Assembly: GCA_902773365.1 (NCBI GenBank)
Contig: CACYEG010000033.1
Location: 1-32,337, forward strand
Source of the DNA: an uncultured Erysipelotrichaceae bacterium
GTDB lineage: Bacteria; Bacillota_I; Bacilli_A; RF39; UBA660
Direction: 5' to 3'
Length of the DNA: 32,337 bases
In this document: positions 23,963-31,792 of the stretch, piece after piece
Position numbering within the stretch: the first letter of the stretch is position 1
How the letters are laid out: every line of letters begins with the position of its first letter
The notes under the pieces: model-generated
The model's database searches: none
Seen by the model: only the letters and a program-made list of their open reading frames with translations
What the model was told of the DNA's origin: nothing
Translations under genes and position numbers: made by a program

Positions 23963-25399
23963 TTCTAGTAAACTTTTTAAACTTGTTTTAACACTCAATA
24001 TTGAAGAGTCATTCTGTTTCATAACATATAATTTTGTTCTGCCAGTTGAATATGTTACATCAAATGAATCATACCCTAGTGCATTCGCATTAGTTACTTC
24101 CCAATTAACTGTATTATTCATTTGATATTTGGCTAATTTATAAATATCTTCAGTACTTATATTTGTTACAAAAGACTTCTCTAATGAGCCAATAATAGAA
24201 GAATAGTTAGTAATAATACTAGGTGATGTGATTTTATCGATAATTGCTTTTATAACAGCTTCTTGATTTTCTCCTCTAGATATATCTCCTTCAGGCAATC
24301 CTTTTCTAAATCTAGAAAAAGCTAGTGCAGCTTTACCATATAGCTTATTTTTACCTTTTCTAAAAGTATATCCGTCATAAGAAAACGCATACTTACTATC
24401 TACTTCAACACCTCCAATAGCGTCGATTAATTTTATTAAAGAAGAAAAATTAACTTTAATATAGTAAGCAATTTTTATGTCATATAGATCTTCTAATGTA
24501 TTAACTGACTCTTCAATTCCATAAATTCCTGCATGGGTAAGCTTGTCGTAAGCTCCCTTAGAATGAAGTTTTACATAATAATCTCGCGGTGTATTAACTA
24601 ATAAAATTTTATTAGTTTTTGGATTAACCGCTATGAGTATATTTACATCACTTCTACTTACCGTTCCAATGTTACCATATGTATCTATTCCGCTTATATA
24701 CATGACGAATGAATCTTTTGTAATGTCAGTAGTAGTTTTTTTAACTTTCTCTACTTCGCTAACTTCGATGGTTTTAATTACTTTATATTTTTGAATCATT
24801 TCATAATACTGTTCATTTAATATATTTTCTAGAGTACTTGTAATAAATATTGCATCTTCTTCTTTAGAAATTCCTGAATTTAATATTGTATCGATTTCAT
24901 CATAATAGGTTTCTTTTTTTAAGGCACCTTTAACCTCTTTTTTAAGTCCAGCTACAGCCTTAATTAAAGTTTTACTGTTATTGTTGAATATTCCAATTTT
25001 TTTATCTTTTAAATCTGATACTTTTCTAATTGGCGATTCTTTTAGTACATAGACATTATATATTTCCCTTTTTGTAATTGCATTAGATGCGCTCGTAATT
25101 AACGATTCTGTAAGATTAATGTTGTATAAAAAATATATTGGTATAATATTCAGCACTATTAGTATAAAAAACGCAATAAATCGAGTAAATCCTTTTTTAC
25201 TTTTTAATGCAAGTAGAAAGATAACTAATGCTACTACTACACAAGTTATACACAATATCATAAAGTATTCCTTTTTAAGTATATCCATTTTGTATATTTT
25301 ATAGACAAATATAAATAGTGAAACGAGTGTTATAAAAAAGAACAATAAGACTGCTCTTTTATACCCCTTTTTATTATTTTCCTTCTTTTTTTTTGCCAT
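23960..25399 (-). CDS. LytR-CpsA-Psr (LCP) family protein with accessory domain
   Basis: LCP enzymes move wall polymers (teichoic acid or capsule) from undecaprenyl-pyrophosphate onto peptidoglycan outside the membrane. The 479-residue protein has three N-terminal membrane helices (about 16-33, 46-66, 70-92), then about 130 residues of an extracellular accessory domain with a VSDLKDKKIGIF motif that resembles periplasmic binding proteins, as in Cps2A of pneumococcus. The LCP domain (about 225-430) shows ILLVNTPRDYYV, KLTHAGIYG, and the arginine-rich FSRFRKGLPEGDISRGENQ that binds the pyrophosphate. The ATG at 25399 has AAGGTGA six bases upstream and its own promoter overlaps the lon stop codon region. 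Confidence 0.94.
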   Translation of the reverse strand: MAKKKKENNKKGYKRAVLLFFFITLVSLFIFVYKIYKMDILKKEYFMILCITCVVVALVIFLLALKSKKGFTRFIAFFILIVLNIIPIYFLYNINLTESLITSASNAITKREIYNVYVLKESPIRKVSDLKDKKIGIFNNNSKTLIKAVAGLKKEVKGALKKETYYDEIDTILNSGISKEEDAIFITSTLENILNEQYYEMIQKYKVIKTIEVSEVEKVKKTTTDITKDSFVMYISGIDTYGNIGTVSRSDVNILIAVNPKTNKILLVNTPRDYYVKLHSKGAYDKLTHAGIYGIEESVNTLEDLYDIKIAYYIKVNFSSLIKLIDAIGGVEVDSKYAFSYDGYTFRKGKNKLYGKAALAFSRFRKGLPEGDISRGENQEAVIKAIIDKITSPSIITNYSSIIGSLEKSFVTNISTEDIYKLAKYQMNNTVNWEVTNANALGYDSFDVTYSTGRTKLYVMKQNDSSILSVKTSLKSLLE

Positions 25400-25418
25400 A
25401 CAACATCACCTTGTCTAT

Positions 25419-25447
25419 AGTATATATTTTTTTGGACAAGGACACAA
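25419..25447 (-). promoter_or_regulatory. Sigma-A type promoter for the LCP gene
   Basis: TTGTGT (25442-25447) and TATACT (25419-25424) with a 17-base spacer in the 49-base gap after lon. Confidence 0.55.
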
Positions 25448-25448
25448 A

Positions 25449-27734
25449 TCAATTAAACACTTCTTTGTAAACTTCTGTAAAGTTAGAAACACATACCACA
25501 TCGATAACATTTAGCACTTTCTTAGGAATATCGATTAAATCCTGTTCGTTATCTTTGGGAATAAAGATCATTTTTATTCCGGCATTATATGAGCTTATTA
25601 TCTTTTCTTTTATTCCGCCGACAGGAAGGATTTTTCCTTCGAGACTTATCTCACCAGTAAAGGCGAGTTCTTGTGAAATCACTTTATTAGTTAAAGTGCT
25701 AAGTAGCGCAACAACTATTGCAAGTCCTGCACTTGGTCCTTCTTTTTTTGTTGCTCCATCGAGAGCGTGTATGTGAATTGTTCCAGACAATTTCTTGATA
25801 TCCAATTTAAAAGTTTTTGCATTTGCTTTAATGTAGCTGTCAGCTATTATGATACTTTCCTTCATCACTTCCCCTAAAGAACCAGTAGATAATACTTGAT
25901 TAGGACCATCATATATAACGCTTTCGATATTTAAAACACAACCACCGTATTCGCCAACTGCAGGTACATTTACTATTCCACTTTTATGATAATCATAGAA
26001 AGATGTCGAGTATTTTGGAATTCCAAGATATTTCACGATATCTTTATCATTTATCGTCGTAGTTTTAAAAGTATTTTTTATGAGAATTTTTCTAACTATT
26101 GAACAAATATGTCTTTCTAAATCTCTAACACCCGGCTCTTTTGTATAACACTCTATTATTTTTATAATAGCTTTATCTGTAATGGAAATCATCTTATAGT
26201 CAAAATCGTACTCTTTACCAAGTCTTGGCAAAGTATAATTTTTTGCAATCTCTAACTTGTCAAAAAGAGTATAACTATGTACATCGATAAGTTCAAGCCT
26301 ATCTAAAAGAGGCAAAGGTATTCCAGTTTTTTCATTTGCAGTTAAAATGAATAGAACATTACTTAAATCAAATGGCTCTGCAACATAGTTATCAATAAAC
26401 TCTCTATTTTGGTTGGGATCTAATATATCGAGTAATACACTAGCCGGATCGCCACGATAGTCTTTGATCATTTTATCTACTTCATCTATTAGAATTATAG
26501 GATTATTTACACCGGATTTTTTAATGCCCTCTATTATTTTACCAGGAGCAGCACCAATATAAGTTCTTCTATGACCGATAAGCTCTCCAGAATCACTCAA
26601 GCCACCAACACTAATTTTAATAAATTCTCTACCAATAGATTTGGCAAGTTCTCTTGCAAATGTCGTTTTACCTGTTCCTGGAGGACCAACTAAACACAAA
26701 ACCGGGCTAGCCACTTTTCTTTTCTGGGATTTCAAAATTAAATATTCTTCTATTCTATCTTTTGCTTTTTCTAATCCATAATGAGTTTCATTTAAGCTTT
26801 TATCTATTTCTTCAATATTCTTATTATCGATTGTCTTTTTATTCCAAGGCAAGCTTACAATGAAGTCTAAATGAGCTTTAACTATTCCATATTCAGGTGA
26901 ACTATCGACCGTGGAAAGCAATCTGTCTACTTCAATTAGCATGTCACCCTTAATTCTACTATCGATTTTTAAAGAATTTATTTTTTGTTTATATTGTTCA
27001 CACTCTGTTAAGCGATCTTTGCCACTTAGTTGTTTAGAAAGTACATTGATTTTTTCTTTAATTAATATTTCTTTTTCATTAGATTCAAAATTGGATCTTA
27101 TTTCTTCATCTAATTGTTGATCAAGCTCTAAATCACTTATTTCACTGTTGATTATCTGAATCAGTTTTTTAGCTCGTTCAAAATAATCATCTTCGACTAA
27201 GAGTATCCATCTTTCCTTATATGTAGATAAAATAGTTGCCGATATAATATCGCACATTTTCCCCAAACTCGAAGGATTTTTTATTAAATCTAAAATTGTA
27301 TTTGAAACTGTAGGAGAAAGTGATACATATTTTTTGACTACTTTTTGAAGTTTTTTAATATATAGTTTTTCTTCATCTAGATTGTATATATGACTACTGA
27401 TAGATGCAAATTCTGCTTCTATAAAATCACCGGCATTGTGGTATTTTAATACTTCAGTCCTTTTGATTCCCCTAATATTAATACGTACATTATCATTAGG
27501 CAATAAAATTTTGCTTTTTATTTTAGCATATGTAGCTACTCGTGGCAAATCTTTAATAGATGGCCTTATTTCAAGCTCGTCTTTAGGACTAACTATCAAA
27601 AGTTCACTATTATATCCACTTATTGCTTCATCAACAATTTTTTTTGATAATTCGTTTTTAAGTTCTAACCTTACTTCCTCATTAGGAAATAAAACGAGGT
27701 TCTGAAGTATAAGAATTAATCTATTATTTTTCAA
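25449..27734 (-). CDS. lon: ATP-dependent protease Lon
   Basis: Degrades misfolded and regulatory proteins in the cytoplasm. The 761-residue protein has the N-terminal substrate domain (LILILQNLVLFPNEEV...), a helical linker (about 180-300), AAA+ ATPase with Walker A GPPGTGKTT (Lys356), and a serine-lysine protease domain with EGPSAG (Ser668) and GGIKEKI (Lys709). The length is slightly short of the usual 775-800. The start is TTG at 27734: the site AGGTGA lies seven bases upstream, the next residues match the family start, and no in-frame ATG is near. An ATG three codons earlier in another frame hits TGA at once. It has its own promoter. Confidence 0.96.
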   Translation of the reverse strand: MKNNRLILILQNLVLFPNEEVRLELKNELSKKIVDEAISGYNSELLIVSPKDELEIRPSIKDLPRVATYAKIKSKILLPNDNVRINIRGIKRTEVLKYHNAGDFIEAEFASISSHIYNLDEEKLYIKKLQKVVKKYVSLSPTVSNTILDLIKNPSSLGKMCDIISATILSTYKERWILLVEDDYFERAKKLIQIINSEISDLELDQQLDEEIRSNFESNEKEILIKEKINVLSKQLSGKDRLTECEQYKQKINSLKIDSRIKGDMLIEVDRLLSTVDSSPEYGIVKAHLDFIVSLPWNKKTIDNKNIEEIDKSLNETHYGLEKAKDRIEEYLILKSQKRKVASPVLCLVGPPGTGKTTFARELAKSIGREFIKISVGGLSDSGELIGHRRTYIGAAPGKIIEGIKKSGVNNPIILIDEVDKMIKDYRGDPASVLLDILDPNQNREFIDNYVAEPFDLSNVLFILTANEKTGIPLPLLDRLELIDVHSYTLFDKLEIAKNYTLPRLGKEYDFDYKMISITDKAIIKIIECYTKEPGVRDLERHICSIVRKILIKNTFKTTTINDKDIVKYLGIPKYSTSFYDYHKSGIVNVPAVGEYGGCVLNIESVIYDGPNQVLSTGSLGEVMKESIIIADSYIKANAKTFKLDIKKLSGTIHIHALDGATKKEGPSAGLAIVVALLSTLTNKVISQELAFTGEISLEGKILPVGGIKEKIISSYNAGIKMIFIPKDNEQDLIDIPKKVLNVIDVVCVSNFTEVYKEVFN

Positions 27735-27761
27735 AATGCCATCACCTCGTTAGTGGTTTTT

Positions 27762-27790
27762 ATTATAATTAAACGAATATAAAAAGTAAA
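27762..27790 (-). promoter_or_regulatory. Sigma-A type promoter for lon
   Basis: TTTACT (27785-27790) and TATAAT (27762-27767) with a 17-base spacer, 27 bases before the TTG start. No CIRCE or CtsR-like repeat was recognised. Confidence 0.55.
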
Positions 27791-27801
27791 CTAAAAATTG
27801 A

Positions 27802-27846
27802 TTTTTTGAGTATTTTTTTATAAAAAAAATACTCAAAAAAGAGTAT
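27802..27846 (-). terminator. dgkA terminator with two mutually exclusive hairpins
   Basis: Three copies of a six-base unit occur in alternating orientation: GAGTAT (27808-27813), ATACTC (27829-27834), GAGTAT (27841-27846). On the minus strand the first two encountered form a hairpin with a T6 loop followed by T7, a standard terminator for dgkA. The last two form a rival hairpin, extended to 18 pairs by flanking A and T runs (27802-27840). Confidence 0.75.
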
Positions 27847-27847
27847 G

Positions 27848-28243
27848 TTATTTTATTAGCTCAATAACCTTTGGAATAAATATTACTCCACTTATTATTA
27901 TTGCTATTATTGTTGCTACATAAGTCGCACCACTTCCACAGTCTTTAGCAATTTTAGCTAGAGGATTGAATTCAAGTGTAACCATATCTACAACTGCTTC
28001 AATCGCAGTGTTAAGTAACTCAATTGAAAGTATGGCACCCAAGGCAATTAGTAGTATGCTCCATTCAGATAGGGAGATTTTAAATACTATTCCCAAAATT
28101 ATTGCCAATATCGATAGTATGCCATGCAATTGTAAACTCATTTCATTTTTATAACCGTAAATGATACCTTCAAATGAATATTTTGTGCTGTAGATAAAAT
28201 GCGTAATTCCTTTATATTTGCTTTTATTTCTCAATGTTTGCAT
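27848..28243 (-). CDS. dgkA: Undecaprenol / diacylglycerol kinase (DgkA)
   Basis: A small membrane kinase of 131 residues; the Gram-positive homologues phosphorylate undecaprenol and recycle the lipid carrier for wall synthesis. It has an N-terminal amphipathic start, three membrane helices, the conserved SIELLNTAIEAVVDMV in the active site, and KDCGSGATYV, which corresponds to the conserved K-D-x-x-x-x-A-V block. The ATG at 28243 overlaps the end of ybeY by 20 bases; GAGGT lies about ten bases upstream. The ybeY-dgkA order agrees with Bacillus (yqfF-ybeY-dgkA-cdd-era), but cdd and era do not follow; lon does. Confidence 0.95.
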   Translation of the reverse strand: MQTLRNKSKYKGITHFIYSTKYSFEGIIYGYKNEMSLQLHGILSILAIILGIVFKISLSEWSILLIALGAILSIELLNTAIEAVVDMVTLEFNPLAKIAKDCGSGATYVATIIAIIISGVIFIPKVIELIK

Positions 28244-28658
28244 CTTTTAATACCTCTTTCTGTAGTCCGAACATTTCTTCTTCACTTTTCTTATCCTGGT
28301 GGTCATATCCTAAAAGATGTAGTAAACCATGTATCACAAGAAACGATAGTTCTCTTTTTTCACTATGTTTATACTCTGCTGCTTGACTTTTCATTTTAGG
28401 AATAGATATAAATATATCTCCAAGTAAATTAACTTCTTCTAAAATGGTCTCTCCATCATTTAATGCAAATGATAATACATCTGTTGTACGATCTATTCCT
28501 CTATATTTTAAATTCATTTCATGCATTTTTTCATCGTCGATAAACGTTATAGAAAAAGCACCATCTATTTTTAATTTTTTAATTGCTAATTCTAGAAGAC
28601 TATCTAAATAAGAATAATCTTTATAACCATATTCATCTATAATACTATACAATTTCAT
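28224..28658 (-). CDS. ybeY: Endoribonuclease YbeY
   Basis: A metal-dependent RNase involved in rRNA maturation and ribosome quality control. The 144-residue protein has the zinc motif HGLLHLLGYDH (three His ligands) near the C-terminus and TTDVLSFALND upstream, both highly conserved. The start is ATG 28658 with GGGAGGT nine bases upstream; an in-frame ATG at 28676 would place that site inside the coding region and is rejected. Its ATG overlaps the TGA stop of the VanZ-like gene (ATGA), a sign of translational coupling. Confidence 0.96.
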   Translation of the reverse strand: MKLYSIIDEYGYKDYSYLDSLLELAIKKLKIDGAFSITFIDDEKMHEMNLKYRGIDRTTDVLSFALNDGETILEEVNLLGDIFISIPKMKSQAAEYKHSEKRELSFLVIHGLLHLLGYDHQDKKSEEEMFGLQKEVLKDANIEK

Positions 28659-29272
28659 AGTGGAATTACCTCCCATAAATTAAATATCGAAAGTATTATA
28701 AGAATTATAATTATTATAGTCAATATATTATAGACTATATCTTTTTGTAAAAATGATGGTAAGTGATGTTTGATTGCAGATAACCCAATATACAGAAAAT
28801 AGCCGCATATTCCACCAACACAGTTTAAAATAATATCATCGATATCGAAGCTTCTACCAATGAATAATTGTACTAACTCAATAGTTAAACTTGATATAAA
28901 AGTCGCAATCAGTGGTTTACTAACCTTTTTAGAATCTAGTACTAGACTTATAATGAAGCCAAATGGTATAAATATCAATATGTTACCTATGATATTCCAC
29001 ATAAAATGTTTACTTCCCCAAGTATATCTTAATATTTCTCTAAAAGGCATAAAGTTGTTACCGACACTTTGTACATCTGTATTAGTTACCATTCCAAATA
29101 AAAGTAAAATATATATTTGAAATAAAAGTGTAAAAAACTCTTTATATAGAACGAATTTTTCTTTTTTTTCTAAGATATACATAATTCTAATGGTTGTTAC
29201 TATAACCATGAATATAACTAACATAGGCCAAATACCATCTATTATGGTAAAAAATTCTTTAGGAAGTTCCAT
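28655..29272 (-). CDS. VanZ-like family membrane protein
   Basis: A 205-residue protein with about five to six membrane helices and the VanZ-like pattern: a loop with NNFMPFREI, IIGNILIFIPFGFIISL in the third helix, and RSFDIDDIILNCVGGICGY later, the family's conserved blocks. VanZ confers low-level teicoplanin resistance in enterococci, but most chromosomal members have no known role and there are no van genes around. It overlaps yqfD by 14 bases and ybeY by four, so it lies inside a run where Bacillus has phoH and yqfF. Resistance should not be inferred. Confidence 0.9.
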   Translation of the reverse strand: MELPKEFFTIIDGIWPMLVIFMVIVTTIRIMYILEKKEKFVLYKEFFTLLFQIYILLLFGMVTNTDVQSVGNNFMPFREILRYTWGSKHFMWNIIGNILIFIPFGFIISLVLDSKKVSKPLIATFISSLTIELVQLFIGRSFDIDDIILNCVGGICGYFLYIGLSAIKHHLPSFLQKDIVYNILTIIIIILIILSIFNLWEVIPL

Positions 29273-30410
29273 TTTCTTGCATCCTTTCGAGTGGTATTTC
29301 TCTTTCTACCCGTTCGCCGATAGGCTCTTTAATAGAATAAAAAATATCCATAACAATTATACTATCATACTCGACACTTTGCAAAACTTTTTCAAAAATT
29401 ATAGTTCCTTTATCTCCTATTTTTTCTTTTATCTTTTTTCTGGCTTGTTTTAATGCAACTTTCGTAAGTTCTTCGCTTGTATAATTTTGGGTTGCTTCTA
29501 CATATTCCTGCTCTAAAACTTTATAAATTTTGAATTCACCAATTTTTATTAATTTTCTCTTAATGATGTCATACTTTTTAAAATGGCTTTTAAATATAGT
29601 TTTTTCATTATCTTTATATCCTATAGAAAAATTTACTTTTTTATTGTCAGTATATCTTTTTATAGTATGTAAGCTTGGTATTTTTATATTGACAGTATAC
29701 CAAGTGTTTCCAAATATCTCTCCCTCAGCGCAGGTATATGCTTTTGTTTCTTCGTTAAATTTTATCTCTCCATTTATTAGTGTACTACCCTTTTTAACAA
29801 AATCGTTTATATCTACATTTGCTTGTCCTCTATAGATGGCGCTATTTAATATTACTGCATCTTTAGTGCTGATTATATCACAAAACTTACTTTCTTTTTT
29901 GGTTGAAACTTTTTCTCGTTTTTCTACTCGCACTGTATATTTCATTCCATCATCTATTATTTCTAACCATTCAATTTTATCCTTATTGTTATTTTTTATT
30001 TTAGTCTTTATATTTTGAATATCTTGAAAACTTTTTTTAATCATAAATTGATGAATTCCATTATTTTCTAACTCTTCATATAAAAGGTCCCTTATTTCTT
30101 TTTCGTTATGTAGTACATCTATTTCTAATATGACATGAGATAATAGAAACATCTCTATTATTGATATAATAATGCCTATTATAAAATACTTGCATCTTTT
30201 AATTCCATATAGATATCGCTTAATTCCTGAAAAGCTTAATATTTTAATATCAAATGGTATTTTTTCTATATCTTTGTTACTTATTGTATAAACATTACCC
30301 TTCGAAGTGGCTTTAATGTTATATATATTAATTTTTCTATTTAACAAAAAATTAATAACGTGCCTTGAATCATCTAGGATAAGTATGTCGACTTTATTCA
30401 TGGAATTCAT
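29259..30410 (-). CDS. yqfD: Sporulation-associated membrane protein YqfD
   Basis: A 383-residue protein of the YqfD family (B. subtilis 398 residues), found in endospore formers and needed for efficient sporulation at an intermediate stage. It has a cytoplasmic N-terminal part (about 1-70), one membrane helix (about 72-95), and an extracytoplasmic region that contains WLEIIDDGMKYTVRVEKRE and later KKGSTLINGEI, which match family blocks. The start at 30410 has only a weak ribosome site, but the gene overlaps yqfC by 17 bases, so translation is probably coupled; an ATG at 30401 is an alternative start. Confidence 0.88.
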   Translation of the reverse strand: MNSMNKVDILILDDSRHVINFLLNRKINIYNIKATSKGNVYTISNKDIEKIPFDIKILSFSGIKRYLYGIKRCKYFIIGIIISIIEMFLLSHVILEIDVLHNEKEIRDLLYEELENNGIHQFMIKKSFQDIQNIKTKIKNNNKDKIEWLEIIDDGMKYTVRVEKREKVSTKKESKFCDIISTKDAVILNSAIYRGQANVDINDFVKKGSTLINGEIKFNEETKAYTCAEGEIFGNTWYTVNIKIPSLHTIKRYTDNKKVNFSIGYKDNEKTIFKSHFKKYDIIKRKLIKIGEFKIYKVLEQEYVEATQNYTSEELTKVALKQARKKIKEKIGDKGTIIFEKVLQSVEYDSIIVMDIFYSIKEPIGERVEREIPLERMQENGTS

Positions 30411-30648
30411 TCTTTTCTATAGAATTGATTGTACCACTAAGTAATACTTCTTCTTTTGTTATTTTCGATATAGACAAATTTATTCCTTTAATAGTTATCT
30501 CTAAATCATTGGATATTTCGAAACAGACTTTGTTATCTAAAAATTTTTTTAAATTCCCATATTTATAAATATATAGATTATTATCATAGAAACAAATAAC
30601 ATAATTTTTATCATACAGGTAGTTGATAATATTATCTCTTATATGCAA
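30394..30648 (-). CDS. yqfC: YabP/YqfC-family sporulation protein
   Basis: An 84-residue protein with the family's alternating beta pattern: LEITIKGINLSISKITKEE followed by VLLSGTINSIEK, which matches the YabP/YqfC C-terminal blocks. Bacillus YqfC has 93 residues and is encoded before yqfD, as here. The start is TTG at 30648 since GGGTGAT lies directly upstream; the open frame continues further 5' but that part lies in the spacer after the bactofilin-like gene terminator and has no ribosome site. Together with yqfD it links the organism to the endospore-forming lineage. Confidence 0.8.
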   Translation of the reverse strand: MHIRDNIINYLYDKNYVICFYDNNLYIYKYGNLKKFLDNKVCFEISNDLEITIKGINLSISKITKEEVLLSGTINSIEKNEFHE

Positions 30649-30682
30649 AACAATCACCCATAAAATATATGATTTAAAAGAC

Positions 30683-30710
30683 AAAAAAAGCATAAGATTA
30701 CTTACGCTTT
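30683..30710 (-). terminator. Rho-independent terminator after the bactofilin-like gene
   Basis: AAAGCGTAAG and CTTATGCTTT form a ten-pair stem (one G-T) with a four-base loop on the minus strand, followed by TTTT. It overlaps the stop codon at 30702. Confidence 0.85.
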
Positions 30711-31766
30711 AACTCTTGATTTAACTAATTGGTATATAAACCCTACACCATATAATAGGAAAAGAATTGTAATAAATGATCCAACATATGGAATCAAGTC
30801 TATTAACTTAATAACAACTACACTAATTAAAAGACTTATGTATGGGCTCATATTCTTCGAATATTTACTAATAAGTTTATTTATGACTATGTATGCAGCG
30901 ATTCCACTTGATATATAACAAATTATTGCGTAAAGCGAGATAACAATTAAACTAAGTGGCGCTAATATACCAGTACATAATGTAAATAAAGCAATTATAG
31001 GAATTGCGATTAACACAAATAATCCTTTTGCTATAGTTTTTAAACTTTCCTCTACTTTTAAAGGTTCTTTTTCCAATTTTGTTTTGAATTTTGGTAAAAC
31101 CGAAATAAGAATTGCCAAAACTACAAATAATGAAATAGAACTTTTAATGGCATTTAATATTCTTTGCCATAAAGATATTTTTTCGATATTGCTACTCTCT
31201 TTTTCAACAATTTTGCCTATAGTAGCTTCATTTTTACCTTCAATTACTGTATAATCAAAACATGTAATTTTACCTTCGATAGTTGTATTTTTATCGACTA
31301 ATACTTCATTTGCATTAGCGTAGACATTACCATTTATTGTAATTCCTCTAATATCTAAAGTATCACCGACAAAGCGAATGTTTCTAGCACCTGATGCGTT
31401 AATTTTCATATTACTTACAAATGCATAGATATCTCTGTTAATTTCTGCGTCGCTAGAAATATTTGCACTATTTCCAAGAACAACTAAGTCTTTTTCAATT
31501 TTCGATTCTATTGTTATAACATTACCTACGTATAAAGCATATGGAGCGCTTCCTTTAATATTAGCATTATTGGCAGCGATTATAGAAATCCCATCCACAT
31601 CTTCTTCACTAGTGACATTATTACCTGCTATAACTCGAGAGGAATCAACTGTCCCCTTCTCGTTTAAATCCTTATCAAATTTAAATACCCCTTTTGCCTG
31701 TACACCACTTATTACTAAAAAAGAGCAAATAAGTGTACACATAACCTTAACAATTATCTTCTTCAT
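30702..31766 (-). CDS. Exported bactofilin-like membrane protein
   Basis: A 354-residue protein with a signal peptide (residues 1-24, ending VQAKG), about 165 residues of repeated short beta units (for example ALYVGNVITIESKIEKDLVV and ITINGNVYANANEVLVDKNT) that resemble the polymer-forming bactofilin/DUF583 beta-helix, then about four membrane helices (about 205-345). Classical bactofilins are short cytoplasmic scaffolds; here the beta domain follows a signal peptide and should lie outside the membrane. Its function is not known; an envelope scaffold is an inference. The ATG at 31766 has AGGAGG four bases upstream. It follows the glycosyltransferase gene by 26 bases and ends in a strong terminator. 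Confidence 0.85.
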   Translation of the reverse strand: MKKIIVKVMCTLICSFLVISGVQAKGVFKFDKDLNEKGTVDSSRVIAGNNVTSEEDVDGISIIAANNANIKGSAPYALYVGNVITIESKIEKDLVVLGNSANISSDAEINRDIYAFVSNMKINASGARNIRFVGDTLDIRGITINGNVYANANEVLVDKNTTIEGKITCFDYTVIEGKNEATIGKIVEKESSNIEKISLWQRILNAIKSSISLFVVLAILISVLPKFKTKLEKEPLKVEESLKTIAKGLFVLIAIPIIALFTLCTGILAPLSLIVISLYAIICYISSGIAAYIVINKLISKYSKNMSPYISLLISVVVIKLIDLIPYVGSFITILFLLYGVGFIYQLVKSRVKA

Positions 31767-31792
31767 AAATCCTCCTATAGAAATTTTATCAT

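Noticed and set aside
28655..29272. Glycopeptide resistance from the VanZ-like gene
   Set aside because: There are no other van genes nearby and most chromosomal VanZ-like proteins are not resistance determinants.
30664..30671. A sigma-E-like -10 element (CATATATT) before yqfC
   Set aside because: No matching -35 element lies at the right distance, and in such AT-rich sequence the match may be chance.
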